NCBI GenBank assembly: GCA_025677825.1
Contig: JAIXMO010000016.1
Coordinates: 434,001 to 498,000 of the forward strand
Length of the DNA: 64,000 nt
From: Helicostylum pulchrum
Lineage: Eukaryota; Mucoromycota; Mucoromycetes; Mucorales; Mucoraceae
Direction of reading: 5' to 3'
A program made the translations under genes and the position numbers. Of the stretch, positions 47,745-61,800 are shown one piece after another (position 1 is the stretch's first letter; each line of letters starts with the position of its first letter). The notes under the pieces were generated by a model. The model did no database searches, was not told the origin of the DNA, and saw only the letters and a program-made list of their open reading frames with translations.

Positions 47745-50700
47745 TTATTCTTCTTCTTCTTCTTCTTCTTCTTCTTCAAGTAAACCTCGCTTTACCATGG
47801 ACACTCTACAATTACAAACTGATTCCAGTAAATTTGGTTCATCCAACAATCTTTGACTGGCCTTAGTAGCTGCGTGACGACGAGCAGTCTTGATATTCCA
47901 ATCAGAACCACAAGCCAATGGTTTATCATGTAGGAAAATAACACATTTTTGACTTTCAGGACCTGTTTCACCAGACCCGTGATTTCTAAATAAAAAAATA
48001 TGAGTAACACAATCGATAGGCAATCCTCAGTTCAATAAAAAAGACTTACCTAAGCATAAAACCATCACATCCAAATCTTTGTAAATCAGTAATTAGTCTT
48101 CGTAGAGGATGGAATTTAATTAACTCGGGCGTAACATGATTATCGAGAATCGGTAAAAACCATTTAGTAAACAAATCCTCACAAGCCTCTAATTTGAAGC
48201 CTGCATCTACAAACGCAGCGCCCAACATGGACTCCACCACATCAGACAGCACCTTTGGGATATTAAAATCAACCCAGTATTCACCTATTGCTTCTCCTGA
48301 ATCTTTTGCTTCTTGTACTTCGTTTTGGAACACTTCAATTGCTCTTACCAGCTTTCCCGAGTAATGAATAATATGTTTATATAGCTTTGTTTCAATACAA
48401 ATAATACCCAGAATATGATTATTGACACACGAATCCTTTAAATCCGTAATAATTCCCGGGTCTGCATTAGGATATTTATCAAACAAGTAACGAATAACCA
48501 AAAAATCTAAAATAGCATCTCCTAAAAACTCCAAACGTTGATAACAAGGTGACGTGGAGTTGGGTAAACTAGCATGTGTAAGCGCTTCAACAAGTAACAA
48601 AGGCTTTGCAAACTTTCGTCCTACAATCTCTGTGATTTTAGGTGCATCAAGCAAACGCAGTGCTCTCACCTCTGCACGAGGTGGAACTTGTTTTCTAGAT
48701 TCTTCAAACGTAGGATTAAAGTCACTCCATGTCTTAATTTCATCAAATGGAATTTGAAGCTGGATAGCTGCATGAAGACCTCCCTCAAGACCCGTACTGA
48801 GATAGGCTGCGCCAAGTGATGCTTCAACAATATCAGCAAGTGTCTTATCAGACAATTTATGGTATCTTAACCCTGCCATGGTCGCCGCATTATCAGCAGG
48901 GCTTGTAAACTTGGGTGGACGCCAGTAACGACGATTGAACGCTTGACTAGTAACGTACCGATAAAACTTGAGACGCTTGGCGGATCTGTACATGGCTCTG
49001 TTACAAATAACACGAATACGCAAATGATGAAGTTCACCTTCATTACTAAAAGGGAAATTGATATATAAACGAATAGTCGCAATGAATTTTAAAAGTGAAT
49101 CTAAGAACAGAGAGAATAAAGGATTAAATGAACAATGTATAATTATTTTTTTGCGTTGAAAAAAAAATTACTTTACCACCAAGTGTTTCTAAACGTTCAT
49201 AGTTCATTTCCATACCAGCAGAAGGACATGTATAAGCCTCAAGGATACGAGGATCGTCAATAGGTAAATCATATCTCACTTTGGCCTCACGACAAAGTAA
49301 AATGGAATCTACTCGTGTCATAATCGAAGGAATCATCATAGACGCTTGATACATACTAGCGCTCATAAAGAACTTTTGGCATAACTGAGATATAGTCCAA
49401 GTACTGAGAGGACCCTTTACCTGTGCAGGTACGATATGACCAGGATACAAAAAGTTCATCACCTTCTTTAACCGTCTGACTTCCAAGAGAGGTTGATCCA
49501 TATCTAATGATTCAATGAATTTCTTTTCCTTATAATAATCAGCAAAAGTAGCAAATCCAGCTTCACGAGTTTTGACGCCTTCGGGTACAGGACTAAGTGG
49601 AGACATATCGTGTCGAACATTTGTGACAAAATAACGACGATGGTTATCAGTTCCATCAATTACAATTGTGTCTGTAGGGTCCTTACTTTCGTCTAATATA
49701 AAGGGTATCGGCTTAGACTCAATGATATTGTTGATCTCTTCCCAGTCAATCAAGGCTAGAAGTTCAGATTCAGAAAGGTCTTCGTACCGCGTACTTTCGC
49801 AGTTTTTAACAAATGGCACAATGTAATACGGGATATCATTGATAGGACAATTAAATTCCTTATTAATAAGTGCAAGCATCAGTTTCAACATGTATACTGA
49901 TAGCACCAAAATTTGGTCGCGATCAAAGATAACTTCAGTTGCCAAGTTTCGCATTTTAACCATAAATGGTACACTCTTATGGAACAATTTAAGTTCAGGT
50001 ATATCAGGGAAAGGCTTTTTAGAGATCAAACAAACTGTACGGTAAGGTACCCCTTCGAATCGATGATCAGGTAATTTAACTTCAACAACGGTAAACCAAC
50101 AGGTGAAAGGTCCCTCTTCCAATTCTTCTTCGACCTCTTCCATTTCTTTGTCCTCGGCCTTCTCTTCTACTTCTACTGGTTTATCAAGGTCTAACATTTT
50201 AACACCATTTTCTTCATATTCGTGTTCGGGGTCGGTATTCTCTGATTTTTCAGGTTCTTGAATAGAAACTTCTTTTACTTCATCATGTACCCAATTAGGT
50301 GCTCCATTAGGTACTCCGTTAGGTAATCCGTTTGGCTTTTGATCTTCGGTACCGTTTGTTTCTGCCACAGCTGTTTGTGCTGTAGCTTTCAACAAATCCT
50401 CATTGTCTTCTACGCCGATAGCATCTTCTTCTTCTTCTTCTACCACTCTATCCCATAACTTTGGTGTTCTCTTTTCGTACAGACCATGTCTACGTCTACT
50501 ACCAATGACCATACCATTTTCATCATATTGCGGAGCCATCTCACCTAAAATCTCTTTTCGAATATTACGAGGTATTAAGTGGTTATCAAACGCCTTTAGC
50601 GCCAGCAACTGGGTACACGCCTGCAGCGCCACAAGCGCTCTAGCATGTTCCTTGGTTCTCACCACCGGCGACTCCAGTTCCTGAAGAGCAGCGTTGCTCG

Positions 50701-52947
50701 GCAACGTCAATTTACAAATATACCCATCACCCGTCGCGACTGTTTCAAAAATAGGTTTCAGCACACAGAAACTATCAGAAGGTAAAGAGCTACAGTATCG
50801 ATGGATCAAAGGAATAGAATTTTGTTTGGTGAGTGTTGCCCCTGTTTCTGGAATAAAAACCGCATCTCCCATATAATCTTCGTCATCAGAATCAGAATAA
50901 TCGTCAGAGTCATAACCACCATGCATACCCACAGAAAATTTATTGGCGATGTTTCTTTCTTCGGGTAAAGTTTGACAGTAGGTCTTCATGTCTTGTTCTA
51001 AGCCTCTGAATTCACTTAGTAAACCGAATTGACTGGCGTTACCCGTTTCTACCAGCAAAACGTATTTAGAATCCTGTCGTCTTGCTCTTCCACGAGATTG
51101 GATATATGCAATTAAGGTATAAAAGAAATCGAAACTAAAACCCGCAAAGTAAGTATACAAAAAAAAAAAAAAACCGTAATATATTTACTTACCGGACGAC
51201 AAAATTACAGGGTTGAATATCAAGGCCTTCCTCTGCAACATTAGTAGCGATTAACAAGTTGAGTTCACCAGTTCTGAATTTTGTAATAACCTTATTTTGT
51301 TCTCTAAAGGACATTTGAATATCACCTTCTTCCGAGGTACCATGACCGATTAATACATCACTTCTTAAATCAGATAATATATCCAGCGAATCAAGCAATA
51401 ATTTAATTGCTACGGCAGTATGTCTTCTCTCCACAAAGATGATACCACAGAAATCTGTAATTTTACCATTACCGACAGTAACAAGGATATCAATCAACAT
51501 ACGTATCTTGGGAGAGAATTTACTGATATCTTTGTAGTCGGGGTTACGAGGAAATACAATCGGATCAATAAATTCGTGGGTCTCCTTTAATGCAAGATCC
51601 TCATCGATCAAGGAATCCTTATCCAAATCTTGCGTTACAGCAGACATTCTACGCTCTAAATCAGTCAACATAGTTTTCCACATGTAGTCACAGCACCAGG
51701 GCCCTAATGTGCTTAGGATATCTCCTGTAATGATAAAACAACGTCTATACCGCTCAATCGATCCAATCTTTTCTCTGATTTTAAATGAAAGTTCAGTTTC
51801 TTGATATCTGGGTGCTGGGTGATATTCAATTGTATATTCCAGTGGTTTATTTACTGTGATATTCAATTCCTCTAAATTAGTAGCGGTATAAACACGAGCA
51901 TCCAAGTTTTTCTCCAATTGACTATATACACGTTAATAAAGTATTTCCCTTTTCCTTTATTATCAATACCACTTACACAACACTACTTTCCACACTTGAT
52001 CTAGCATGCATAGGCGAAGCTGTCATACCGAAAATTTTAGGTCGATTTTCTACTGGACACCTGTCATAAAATGTTCGCATAATCAAATTGAAAGGATGTC
52101 TTTTAGTCGTATGATGGCATTCATCAAAAATCAATAAATGAACCTATAAAAAAAAAGTGATATAAGAAATCCAAATTAAACATAACACTGTATTAAACTT
52201 ACTCTTTCTAAACTAATAAAACCATGATAAAGGGTATCAAGAAAGATTTGAGCTGTCATAACACAGACATCACTTTCCTCAAAGATTTGCTTCCATCTCT
52301 TTTCAGACCAGTTATCAACATCCATTTCGCCACACATTTGTTCCACTACCAAATCACAATTGGCTTGGATTACACTTGCTTGTTGAAACACAAGTGGAAC
52401 TCTTTCTACAAGAAAAAATGCTAATTTTGTCTAAATGACCAAAAAAAAAACCCCCCTCAAAAAAAATCAGAATAACGAAAAAAAAAAAAAACACGTAGCA
52501 TATAATTTATCATAATACCTCACGTCTTGTTAGACGAGCCTCGCGCTCAATTAAGGCCATTTGCTTAATCAACATGACAGAAATAAGAGTTTTTCCACTT
52601 CCAGTATCCAATACGGTAATAATGTTTTCTCTTAAAGCCTTTTGATATAATTCATATTGATATTCACGAGGAGCCAACATGGCACTCTTTAAATTCTCTG
52701 TAGTGAGTTCTTCCAACTGGTCTTCATCCAAATCTAAATCAAGATTCATATGTTCTTTTTGCTCGATCTCTAATTGACTTGGATCGATGGCTTTACTGTC
52801 AGGCGTAGCATTCAAAAATTCCGGATCAAGGTACTTTGCCAACCTACTTGGATCCACATCGTTCATATGGTTCTCTAAGGGTACCGGAGGTACGTATTTT
52901 ACTGTCTCGTCCACATAGTCCTCTATATCCTCTGGAGGTACGTGCAT
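47745..52947 (-). CDS. Dicer-like ribonuclease III
   Basis: Cuts long dsRNA into small RNAs for silencing. Seven exons: 52947-52524, 52405-52203, 52143-51977, 51921-51193, 51134-49177, 49100-48050, 47985-47745; 4773 nt, 1590 residues, all junctions in phase. Helicase: Walker A 'DTGSGKT' (about 115), 'IFDECHH' (about 217), 'MTASP', 'NVAEEGLDIQ' and 'QSRGRARR' (about 522). A Dicer dimerisation domain begins near 602 ('LIHRYCSSLPSD'). RNase IIIa 'LETLGDSLLKF' is created at the exon 5/6 join, with partner 'LADIVEASLGAAY'. RNase IIIb has 'LEFLGDAILDFLV' and 'LSDVVESMLGAAF'. A dsRBD-like C-terminus ends in ten Glu. Exon 1 uses donor GTGAGG at 52523, which is in phase, rather than the GTATTA four bases on. 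Mucorales usually have one or two Dicers; which this is was not determined. Confidence 0.95.
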
Positions 52948-55900
52948 TTTTGTATTTTTTTTGATATGTAGAAAAAGAGAAGATACTCTTTTTTTTTTTT
53001 TTTTTTTTTGTATTTGTTGATTATCTTTTAAAGTACAGCTTCTGTTCTCACCAAATCAAGATATTCTCCTCCTTCTCTATCAAAGTTGTATGATTGTATC
53101 TCTCTTTTTTTTCGTTGTTGCGATGAAACCAACATATCATAGCTGTAATGATGCCAATAATTTTTATCTTACTGGATATTTGTCTCCATTGTCATTGGCC
53201 GCAAATTGTTTGGCAAAAAAAAAAAGAAGCAGGAAAGTGTCAAGAAGCTCCGACACTCAGTACAAAAAAAGCCTGTAAAAAAAACCTCAGGAACTGAAAC
53301 AGAACCAAGATAGTTTACCACTCTTAAGCAAGTTTTGATTTTTATAATGCTTTGGTTTAAATTTATTAACACAAAAAAAAGGTTTTTTTAAAAAAGAAAA
53401 ATTAGAAAGACGGCTCTACCGGAACCACACTACGAACTCCATTAGAATAAACTAAAATCTATTTAAAATTATATATATCAGTAAAGAAAAAAAGAAGTTT
53501 ATGGTGAAGCTTACGTAAAATACATCGTCGTTGTCATTTCTTAAATTACGAGAAAGGTAAGAACAGAGGGATACGGAATCCGTCAAGGACGACTGTTAAG
53601 CTAGGCAGGGGATGAGTATATTGGGGAAGGGAATATACTTCACGAGTTAATTAACAGAGACAACATAATTGCTAAGCTATATAATAGTTTATCGGATAAG
53701 ATACTTGATGGGGAAAAGTAAATGATAAGAAATGGTGTTGTATTTATATCAAAACATAAGATACAGCATATAGGAGAAAAGTATTATAATAGGAGTAGGA
53801 GTAATAGGAGAGGTAATTAGAAAAGGAGTAAACCGTATTGACGTGAAATGACGTGAGATGGTGTATTAGTAACTAGCACTATTGCTTTTAAGTACATGAC
53901 AGAATCCGTTTCGATATGCCGGTGAAAGATTCTAAGTAACTACCTTTGCTATAAATATTTTGTTTTTTGAAGGACATACATCTAAAAAAAAAGACGCTTA
54001 CCTTCGGGAGGGAGAAAACGAGGAATCGTCAGTAAGCCTATTGCAAATAAAATAAGAGTACATTATTTTTAAGAAATAAAAACTTGGCTTAATCCCAAAC
54101 ATTTTGATAAATTATTCGATTTATCTTATTTTTTTTTTAAAAAAAAACCTTGCTTTATATACCATAGGTGTCTTTGTTCTTATACAATGACTAGCAACAA
54201 ATAATAAATTTTGAAAAAGGGAAAATAACGAGAGGGTATAATAAAGAGAACTACAATCCATGTGATAACTATTCATATACATGCCATTATCTTTCTTCTG
54301 GTTAAACCACATAATCTGAGACACATATTTTTGGTCAATAGGTAAATATGTGAGCATGAAATGTTGTCACAGCTATTTATGCCACCTTTATTACAGTAGC
54401 ATTCGAAATCCGGAAATATATTTTATTGGGTAAAGAAGCTTTTCAGTAAATAGCATATTTTTATCTTGTATGTGTTTCTTTGTTTAGCATAGCTAGCTAG
54501 TTATTTAAAAAAAAAATGGTTAAAAAGGTATACAGCTACAAAGAACCGTAATGATTATATACATTATAGATATATACATCATATGTTGTACAAATATCCT
54601 TGGTACTAGTTGAAAAATATGAATATATTTAGAAACGAACACTTAATACATTCTAAATTTTACATGAGTACATCAACTAAACATGTTCTACTAAAATTAT
54701 ATAAAGTATTCTCTACCACCTTTCCAGTAGATAGTACCCATTTCTTTTACTCTTCAAGCGAGAGGTAACTTTCTTCTAAAGCCGGGTGTGTGCGAAGGAC
54801 TTACTGGTTTTTAAGACAGCTTTTGCGCATAAACACAAGTTCCGTTCTCTTCATCCAGAGGAACTAGTCAAACTTCATTGGTTGCGTAACCACCTAGCTC
54901 ACTACCTATATAACCCATCTGAGAGTATGCCTCCATTCAAGCACCTTGGATGAAGACTATTCTTACATCCATCGTTACAATTGCTCACACAGCATTGCCT
55001 TTCTCGCTATTTTTTTTTCTTCCTTTTCACCCTTCTCTTCCTGCACATACTACGTCACACCTCTTTGTAATGTTTGACTGTTTTAATAAAATAAGATTTC
55101 TTTAAAAAGAAGGCTGCTAGTAGATCAATGTAAGGGGTGCTGGGATAGTATTCCACAAGAAAAAATAGACAGAATCATAGAGTCAATGCCCAAAAGACTT
55201 TGTATGGTTCTTAAGAAAAATGGTAGACCCATCCGTTGCTATTTTTTTCTTTTTCTTATATATATACATTCTTTAAAAAATAAATAAATGTATACTCTTT
55301 TAATAAGTTATGTCAGTTTATTAATAAAAAAGAATATACTTTTTTCAAAGAAATCATAAAAAAATGGTTAAAGATCATGAGTCAAAATTTTAAAATCTGA
55401 AATTCTTTGACCCCCCTCCCTCACTGTATACGATCTTCTATATCAACGAAAAGTTATTAAACTATAATGCTATTTATTCATCTTGGCTGCTTCCATACAA
55501 AAATATAGTGATGCTATAACGTAGATTTATTTAAATCCACACTTGGGAATGATCTGGATACGCGTGTTGAAAGAAAGAAAAGGGTCCTGTCAATTCTGCG
55601 AATACTGTCAAAGAAAATGATACTGAAATACTATATTTCATCATCCTGGAGTAGGAAGGTCAGGATAGTGTGCTATCGGTCTTTCCTAAAAAGACAGCCT
55701 TTGAGGTAGAGTGAATCAGTAGATGGCTATATAACATGTATTTGTAACAGGTGCAAGAAATGTATTTCCAGGTGATTGTTTCATTAAGTAAATATTCCTT
55801 TTTATATTTTGACTTGATTATATTTGTTTACCTCTATTACAATACCCTAGCTTCACACCAAATACTTCGTTTAATTATCGAGATATTAAGTCTACTATTC

Positions 55901-56028
55901 TATACTCGAACTAAATGGGTACAAAATTCCTAATCCCAAAAAAAAAAAGGTGAGTATCAATAATTAAATTTTTTTTTAATGGCATCAGCAAACTATAAAC
56001 AAGATCAACCAAATCAATGAAACCAATT
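52948..56028. other. Gene-poor AT-rich stretch
   Basis: The Dicer promoter lies at its left end. Otherwise only short open frames occur, none with a supporting neighbour exon. T-then-A palindromes are present (for example 54129-54147). Confidence 0.5.
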
Positions 56029-57310
56029 TTGATCTACTGAAATGCATAATTCTCTACACCAACATCGAGAGCAAACCATCTACCACTTGGGATATATTTA
56101 TATATAAGTACATTATTCAACCAAGGATAGCCACACAACGTATCATGCAACCGGTTAAAACGAAGAGAACACACCCAGCAAAGCTATCATTGTTGGTGCT
56201 TCCACTGAGTCCCAAATCCAATCTTGCTTTTATGAAAAAAGCGTATTGGTCGAACCATCTACCGATTGGCTACCTAAAAGTTTAGATAGTGTTCAACAAT
56301 CAATATTCCGCGTCCGTAGTAACAGAACGGTCAATAAAGCCAATGTGTTCCTCATTCCGCGCAAACCATTAAAAAGCTTCAGAAGATTGGTTGATCCTGT
56401 TTATAGTCTACTTGTAGCCTATTCAACTCCCCTTGTTAGAAAAGAATGCCAGCTTTTTATATATATATATATATAGAATGAAATTTTTAAATAAAAGTTG
56501 ATCTACTGAAATGCATAATTCTCTACGCCAACATCGAGAGCAAACCATCTACCACTTGGGATATACTTATATATAAGTACATTATTCAACCAAGGATAGC
56601 CACACAACGTATCATGCAACCGGTTAAAACGAAGAGAACACACCCAGCAAAGCTATCATTGTTGGTGCTTCCACTGAGTCCCAAATCCAATCTTGCTTTT
56701 ATGAAAAAAGCGTATTGGTCGAACCATCTACCGATTGGCTACCTAAAAGTTTAGATAGTGTTCAACAATCAATATTCCGCGTCCGTAGTAACAGAACGGT
56801 CAATAAAGCCAATGTGTTCCTCATTCCGCGCAAACCATTAAAAAGCTTCAGAAGATTGGTTGATCCTGTTTATAGTCTACTTGTAGCCTATTCAACTCCC
56901 CTTGTTAGAAAAGAATGCCAGCTTTTTATATATATATATATATAGAATGAAATTTTTAAATAAAAGTTGATCTACTGAAATGCATAATTCTCTACGCCAA
57001 CATCGAGAGCAAACCATCTACCACTTGGGATATACTTATATATAAGTACATTATTCAACCAAGGATAGCCACACAACGTATCATGCAACCGGTTAAAACG
57101 AAGAGAACACACCCAGCAAAGCTATCATTGTTGGTGCTTCCACTGAGTCCCAAATCCAATCTTGCTTTTATGAAAAAAGCGTATTGGTCGAACCATCTAC
57201 CGATTGGCTACCTAAAAGTTTAGATAGTGTTCAACAATCAATATTCCGCGTCCGTAGTAACAGAACGGTCAATAAAGCCAATGTGTTCCTCATTCCGCGC
57301 AGACCATTAA
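56029..57310 (+). repeat. 469 bp tandem repeat, 2.7 copies
   Basis: Copies begin at 56031, 56500 and 56969 (GATCTACTGAAATGC), a strict 469 bp period; the third stops at 57310 after CATTAAA. Copies are near-identical; copy 1 differs from 2 and 3 at a few sites (ACACC versus ACGCC, ATATTTA versus ATACTTA), so copies 2 and 3 are the most recent pair. Each full unit contains an open segment with gene-like composition ('AIIVGASTESQIQSC', 'DWLPKSLDSVQQSIFRVRSN', 'RRLVDPVYSLLVAY'), ending in an (AT)n run. That segment begins without a Met and looks like one duplicated exon of an unrecognised gene. Confidence 0.92.
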
Positions 57311-57559
57311 ACTTTAGAGTGAAAAAGAGGTTTATTAAAAAAATAAATAAATAAATAAAACGATATAAACAGTCACAACAATCCTGTTGTGAGATGCTTT
57401 TGTCACCTTAATCTGACCTTGAATCAAGCTCAGCATGCGCGCACGTTGATTTTTTGTTTTGAATATGCCGATTCTATTGTATCGATGAAATTCCTTCTTA
57501 AAAACCAGTAAAATAATGGATGTTAAAAACAGATAAATAATCATATGCTGAATACATAC

Positions 57560-58255
57560 TATGGATATTAGTCATATGTTCTCCTAAAATATTAAGATCA
57601 TCTTCGTAAGAAGTGTAGCACGCATAAGCATACTTCTCCTCATATGAGGACTACATATTATAATGATCGTTAATAAAAAAAAGCCAAGAAAAAAGTGCTT
57701 ATCAAACATACATAAGTTCTTTTTCCAGTGGTTGTAATAAACTTCAGGCTTTAAAAAAGTAGTGCAAATAATTATGGGTAATTCTTGATAGATATTCATA
57801 TTTGTTTGCCCCAGCGTATCACAGGAAAAGCTCCTTTTGAAAGATGTGCACGTACTATATAAAAGATATTTGATTATATAGGGGTTCATTGTTAAGAGGG
57901 AAAAAAAGATAAAAGAAAAAAAAAATATGATAAAAAGAAGGAATCTATTTTATGATAAATTAGGTATAAAATACAATACTATTTTTTTTTCACACACTCA
58001 TTTTATACATTTATATTAAAATATATGTACTTATTGTACTTCAGTCCTTGCGATGTGGACATTTCATAAGTACAGATTTTCAAATAAATGTATGTAAAAA
58101 AAAGAGAAGGGGGGGGGGGGTTTATTAAGGTTTTAATATGATTATTCTGTACTTAAAAAGTATTATATATTCTCTTAACATATTGAATTCATCTTCATAT
58201 ATAGTGCGACACTCACAGGTGTATATTTCTTTGAAATTCATCTGTTAAACTTACA
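57560..58255 (-). repeat. Two diverged copies of a short coding-like segment
   Basis: Minus-strand 57645-57575 and 58245-58165 translate to related strings ('YTSYEDDLNILGEH' and 'CRTIYEDEFNMLREY') and align at the DNA level over about 65 bases. Both are embedded in frames that soon close. They may be relics of the same old gene family. Not recognised. Confidence 0.35.
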
Positions 58256-58807
58256 GACTCTACACTTTGAGAAAGTAATGTAAACACTAATTATTTAGTT
58301 TAAAAAAGGCTTGGATATTATCTATTGGCATTTATACAAATATAAAAGAGGAAAGCTTTTAGTGAGTCTACACCTGATAAGAAAATCAATGAAGCGTGTC
58401 AAAATGTCTTAATAAACGACTTGAAAGAATTTTGTTGTCATTCAGGTTCAAAGCTCGAAACATGTTTAATTATAGACCCCTCTGATATATTTCGCATGTA
58501 TTAAGCAAAAGGTAAATTCTGAAAGCGAGCAGCTTTTTTTTTCTTGAGGTTGTGCGAGTACCTTATGAAAGTAATGTACGAGATACGCGTATTAGTTTCT
58601 CTGGAATAAAGGGCTTATACAAAACTAAAGCTATCTACATTTTGCGCTAAAGGATGGTCAAAACAGCATATCAGCCGTTTCATTCGCCAATCAAAACACA
58701 ACTTGAGGCAAACCATGCGGACCTCAAACAGGATTAAAATTGTCTTCTTCATAAACCTTTTTGCTTTCATTCATCTCTCTTAAAAAATATAACACCAAGT
58801 TATCTTT

Positions 58808-61800
58808 ATGAGTAGCAATCCTTTTTTACAACCTGGTTCACCAGGATCAGCTTCTAGAAGTAAAACTATTGTACGACAAAAATATGTAACTCGTCAACCA
58901 TCTCAAGATTACTTTGAATCCGATGACAATGTTCAAGGTGACTTTTCAGAATTCGAAGGTAAGAAGACCACAAAACCAAAAAAAAAAAAAAAAAGAGTCA
59001 TAGTTGTCATGATACTAAGTTGGCATTACAGTTGTATTGAGAGAAATTCACGAAGGCTGGCAATTTATGCTCGAAGATGATGTATTTTAACACACTCTCA
59101 AAATAAGGAACGCAGTGTCTCTGACTACCTCTTTTTTTTATTAGTTCGATCCAGTAACACTTGCTTTAAAGCTTATGGATGATAGTTCAGTAGGAAAAAA
59201 GAAAGATTTTAAAGCATTTCAACGTGTATTGTATAATTTGGATATGGCCCTGAAAACAATTGTGAATGGTAAGCTTTCGCTTGGAAAATCAAGAATTAGA
59301 CTTGGCTAATTCTGACTTTTACGATAGACTATTATAAAGGGTTCAATAACTCAATTGGTACATTTGGTGGTGTATTGCAATACATCAATGGTGAGAAAAA
59401 TAGAATAATATACAGGTGCATGATACAGATATTAAACTTTTTTTTTTTCGCTTGTAGATTCATCTAGTAGAGTTGTTCAAATGAAGACTAATTTAAAGAA
59501 ATGTAAAGAAGAACTTCTTCAAAAGAGAACTGATTTATTAAACCTTTGGTATAAATCGCAGCAGTACAAAGAAATGCTCAGTATTTTGGAAACAATGTAA
59601 ATGTATACATTCTGATTGATTATATATATCTTTCTAAACCCGTTTTTTTTTTGGTAGAGAGGAATTGAGAACTACACCTGAAAAGATTGATGCCATGACT
59701 GAAAGTAAACATTTCTTGGGTGCAGCAAAATTATTAGTATCTTCATTGAAACAAATTATGAATGATGATATGATGCAGATAGGTGCCTTGGATGATATTA
59801 GACGAACATTATCTACACAAAAGAACGTAAGTTTGACATTGCTCGCCTCTTTTTTTTTTTTAAAAAAAAAAGAAAGAAAATCAAACGGCAATTTTTTAAC
59901 AGAATTTTAGACTTTATACGATTTATTAATTGAGGAACTTCACAATCACTTGTATTTAAAAAATTCTTACTGCGATAATCGTTGGTCTGCATATACTCCT
60001 AGACAACAAGATTGTAAGTAAAAAAAAAAAGAAAAGAAAAAAAAGTCAGATGGAACTGCCCGAGCGATTGTATTAATAATCATATAGTACCCGAATCGCT
60101 TATCAAGCCTAGAATATTTAGAGAGACTGAAATAGGAAGTACAACTTTAGAAGAACATCAAAATTTAGAGGACATGTTTGCTGTTGAAAACGATATCGTA
60201 AGTCAGTTAATAGTGAAAGAAAAATATCATATATCTAAATTATAAATCAATCAGTTGTCTGAAGATCCAGAAAAGAATCCTGAAACAGATTCATTTTACC
60301 ATATGGAAATTATCATGGAGTCTATACTTGCATTAGGTGAAATACCTGCTGCATTAGAGGTAGTAAAAATACAATGGACAGTTAAACAATTTACTAACGC
60401 GTTTTTTTTTTTTAAAAAAAACATAGACCATCATTGAAAGATTACCCGTCGAAATTCATGCTCTTGTTGATAAAACTATTGCCGAAGTAGAACAAAGACA
60501 TTTAATGACCAAATGGACTTCTCAGAGCCGTAAAAAGGATAGAAACGGAGACGATAATGATATTTATTGTCTTGATAAAGCTAATTCTGAAGTAAAGAAT
60601 GAAGTATTAAAGGATTTACTTTGGACTTTATATTCTAAGTTGGAAGCAGTCTTGCGAGGACATCGATTTGTAGAATCTTGTGCAAGACGAATTAAAAAGG
60701 TAGCAATCAAAAATAATCTACGTTAAAGAAAAAAAAATCTGATAAAAGACTTTTATATAGAGATTACTTAGTGCGAGATTAACAAACGGGGAAGATGTAA
60801 ATACTGGATCGAATATTAAAGTATATCACTTTCATGAGATTTGGAGACCTGTTCAAACTGAAATTCGATCATTATTACAAGATTATTTAACCAGTCAAGA
60901 TCAAGCTATTGTTTCTGTTAACGATCCAGGTTCAACAAATACATTCCGTGGAAAACGAGATAAACCAAAGCAACTCTTTACATTTGCCGAAGCTGCTGAA
61001 GATACTGAGTTAGAGGAATCTTACGATGAATTAAAGAGAAAATTATTCCTCTCTTATAAAAAGCAAGTACCTGGATTCAACTTTTCAGATTCATCGAAGC
61101 CTCATTCAACTATTGTAGATAAATATGCAAATGATATGTCCTCAAAAGGTCACAAGGTATTGGTTAAACCTGATGCTTATAACGTTAGCGTATTGTTAAA
61201 GCCTACAATGGCTTTCTTGCACCGTTTGAGAGAAGTATTCCCTAACTAGTAAGTATAAAAATTATAAAAGTTGAGTTAGATAATAATCTTTTTTTTTTGT
61301 AGCGATGATCATAATGAGGAAGGATTTGGTAGCTTCTTGGATGATTTTGCCGTAAATGTCTTTTTACCTCAAATTGAAGAAAAGGTGATGCAGCTTATTC
61401 AACATGCTACAGTTGGTTTGGATGCTTTCCAGGATGCCCGTGATTATAAGAATTACTCTAGATACCCTATTGCAAAGGTAAGAAAAAGATCACGTAGCTA
61501 ACGTAACAGCAACATCATTATTAACTTTTTAGAATAGAGTGCCGTTGCTTTAATTTCAGTAATTCAAAGTTTATGTCGTACAATGCATAGTATGCCTTTC
61601 CATACTGATGAATATGTTCGACTAATTGAGGTTGTTCTTTTAAAGTTTTACGAAAAATCCTACCAACGATTCTATTGTAAGTACATACAGATATACTTCG
61701 ATAACTAATTAACTCATCTGTTTTATTAGCCACCGTTGCTCGAGGAAGTTCATACTCTGAACAACCGAAGAATGTCACCGATATTACCATTAGTACTAGT

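Noticed and set aside
56029..57310. Tandem repeat considered as rDNA spacer or centromeric satellite
   Set aside because: Only 2.7 copies, no rRNA sequence nearby, and the unit contains a coding-like segment.
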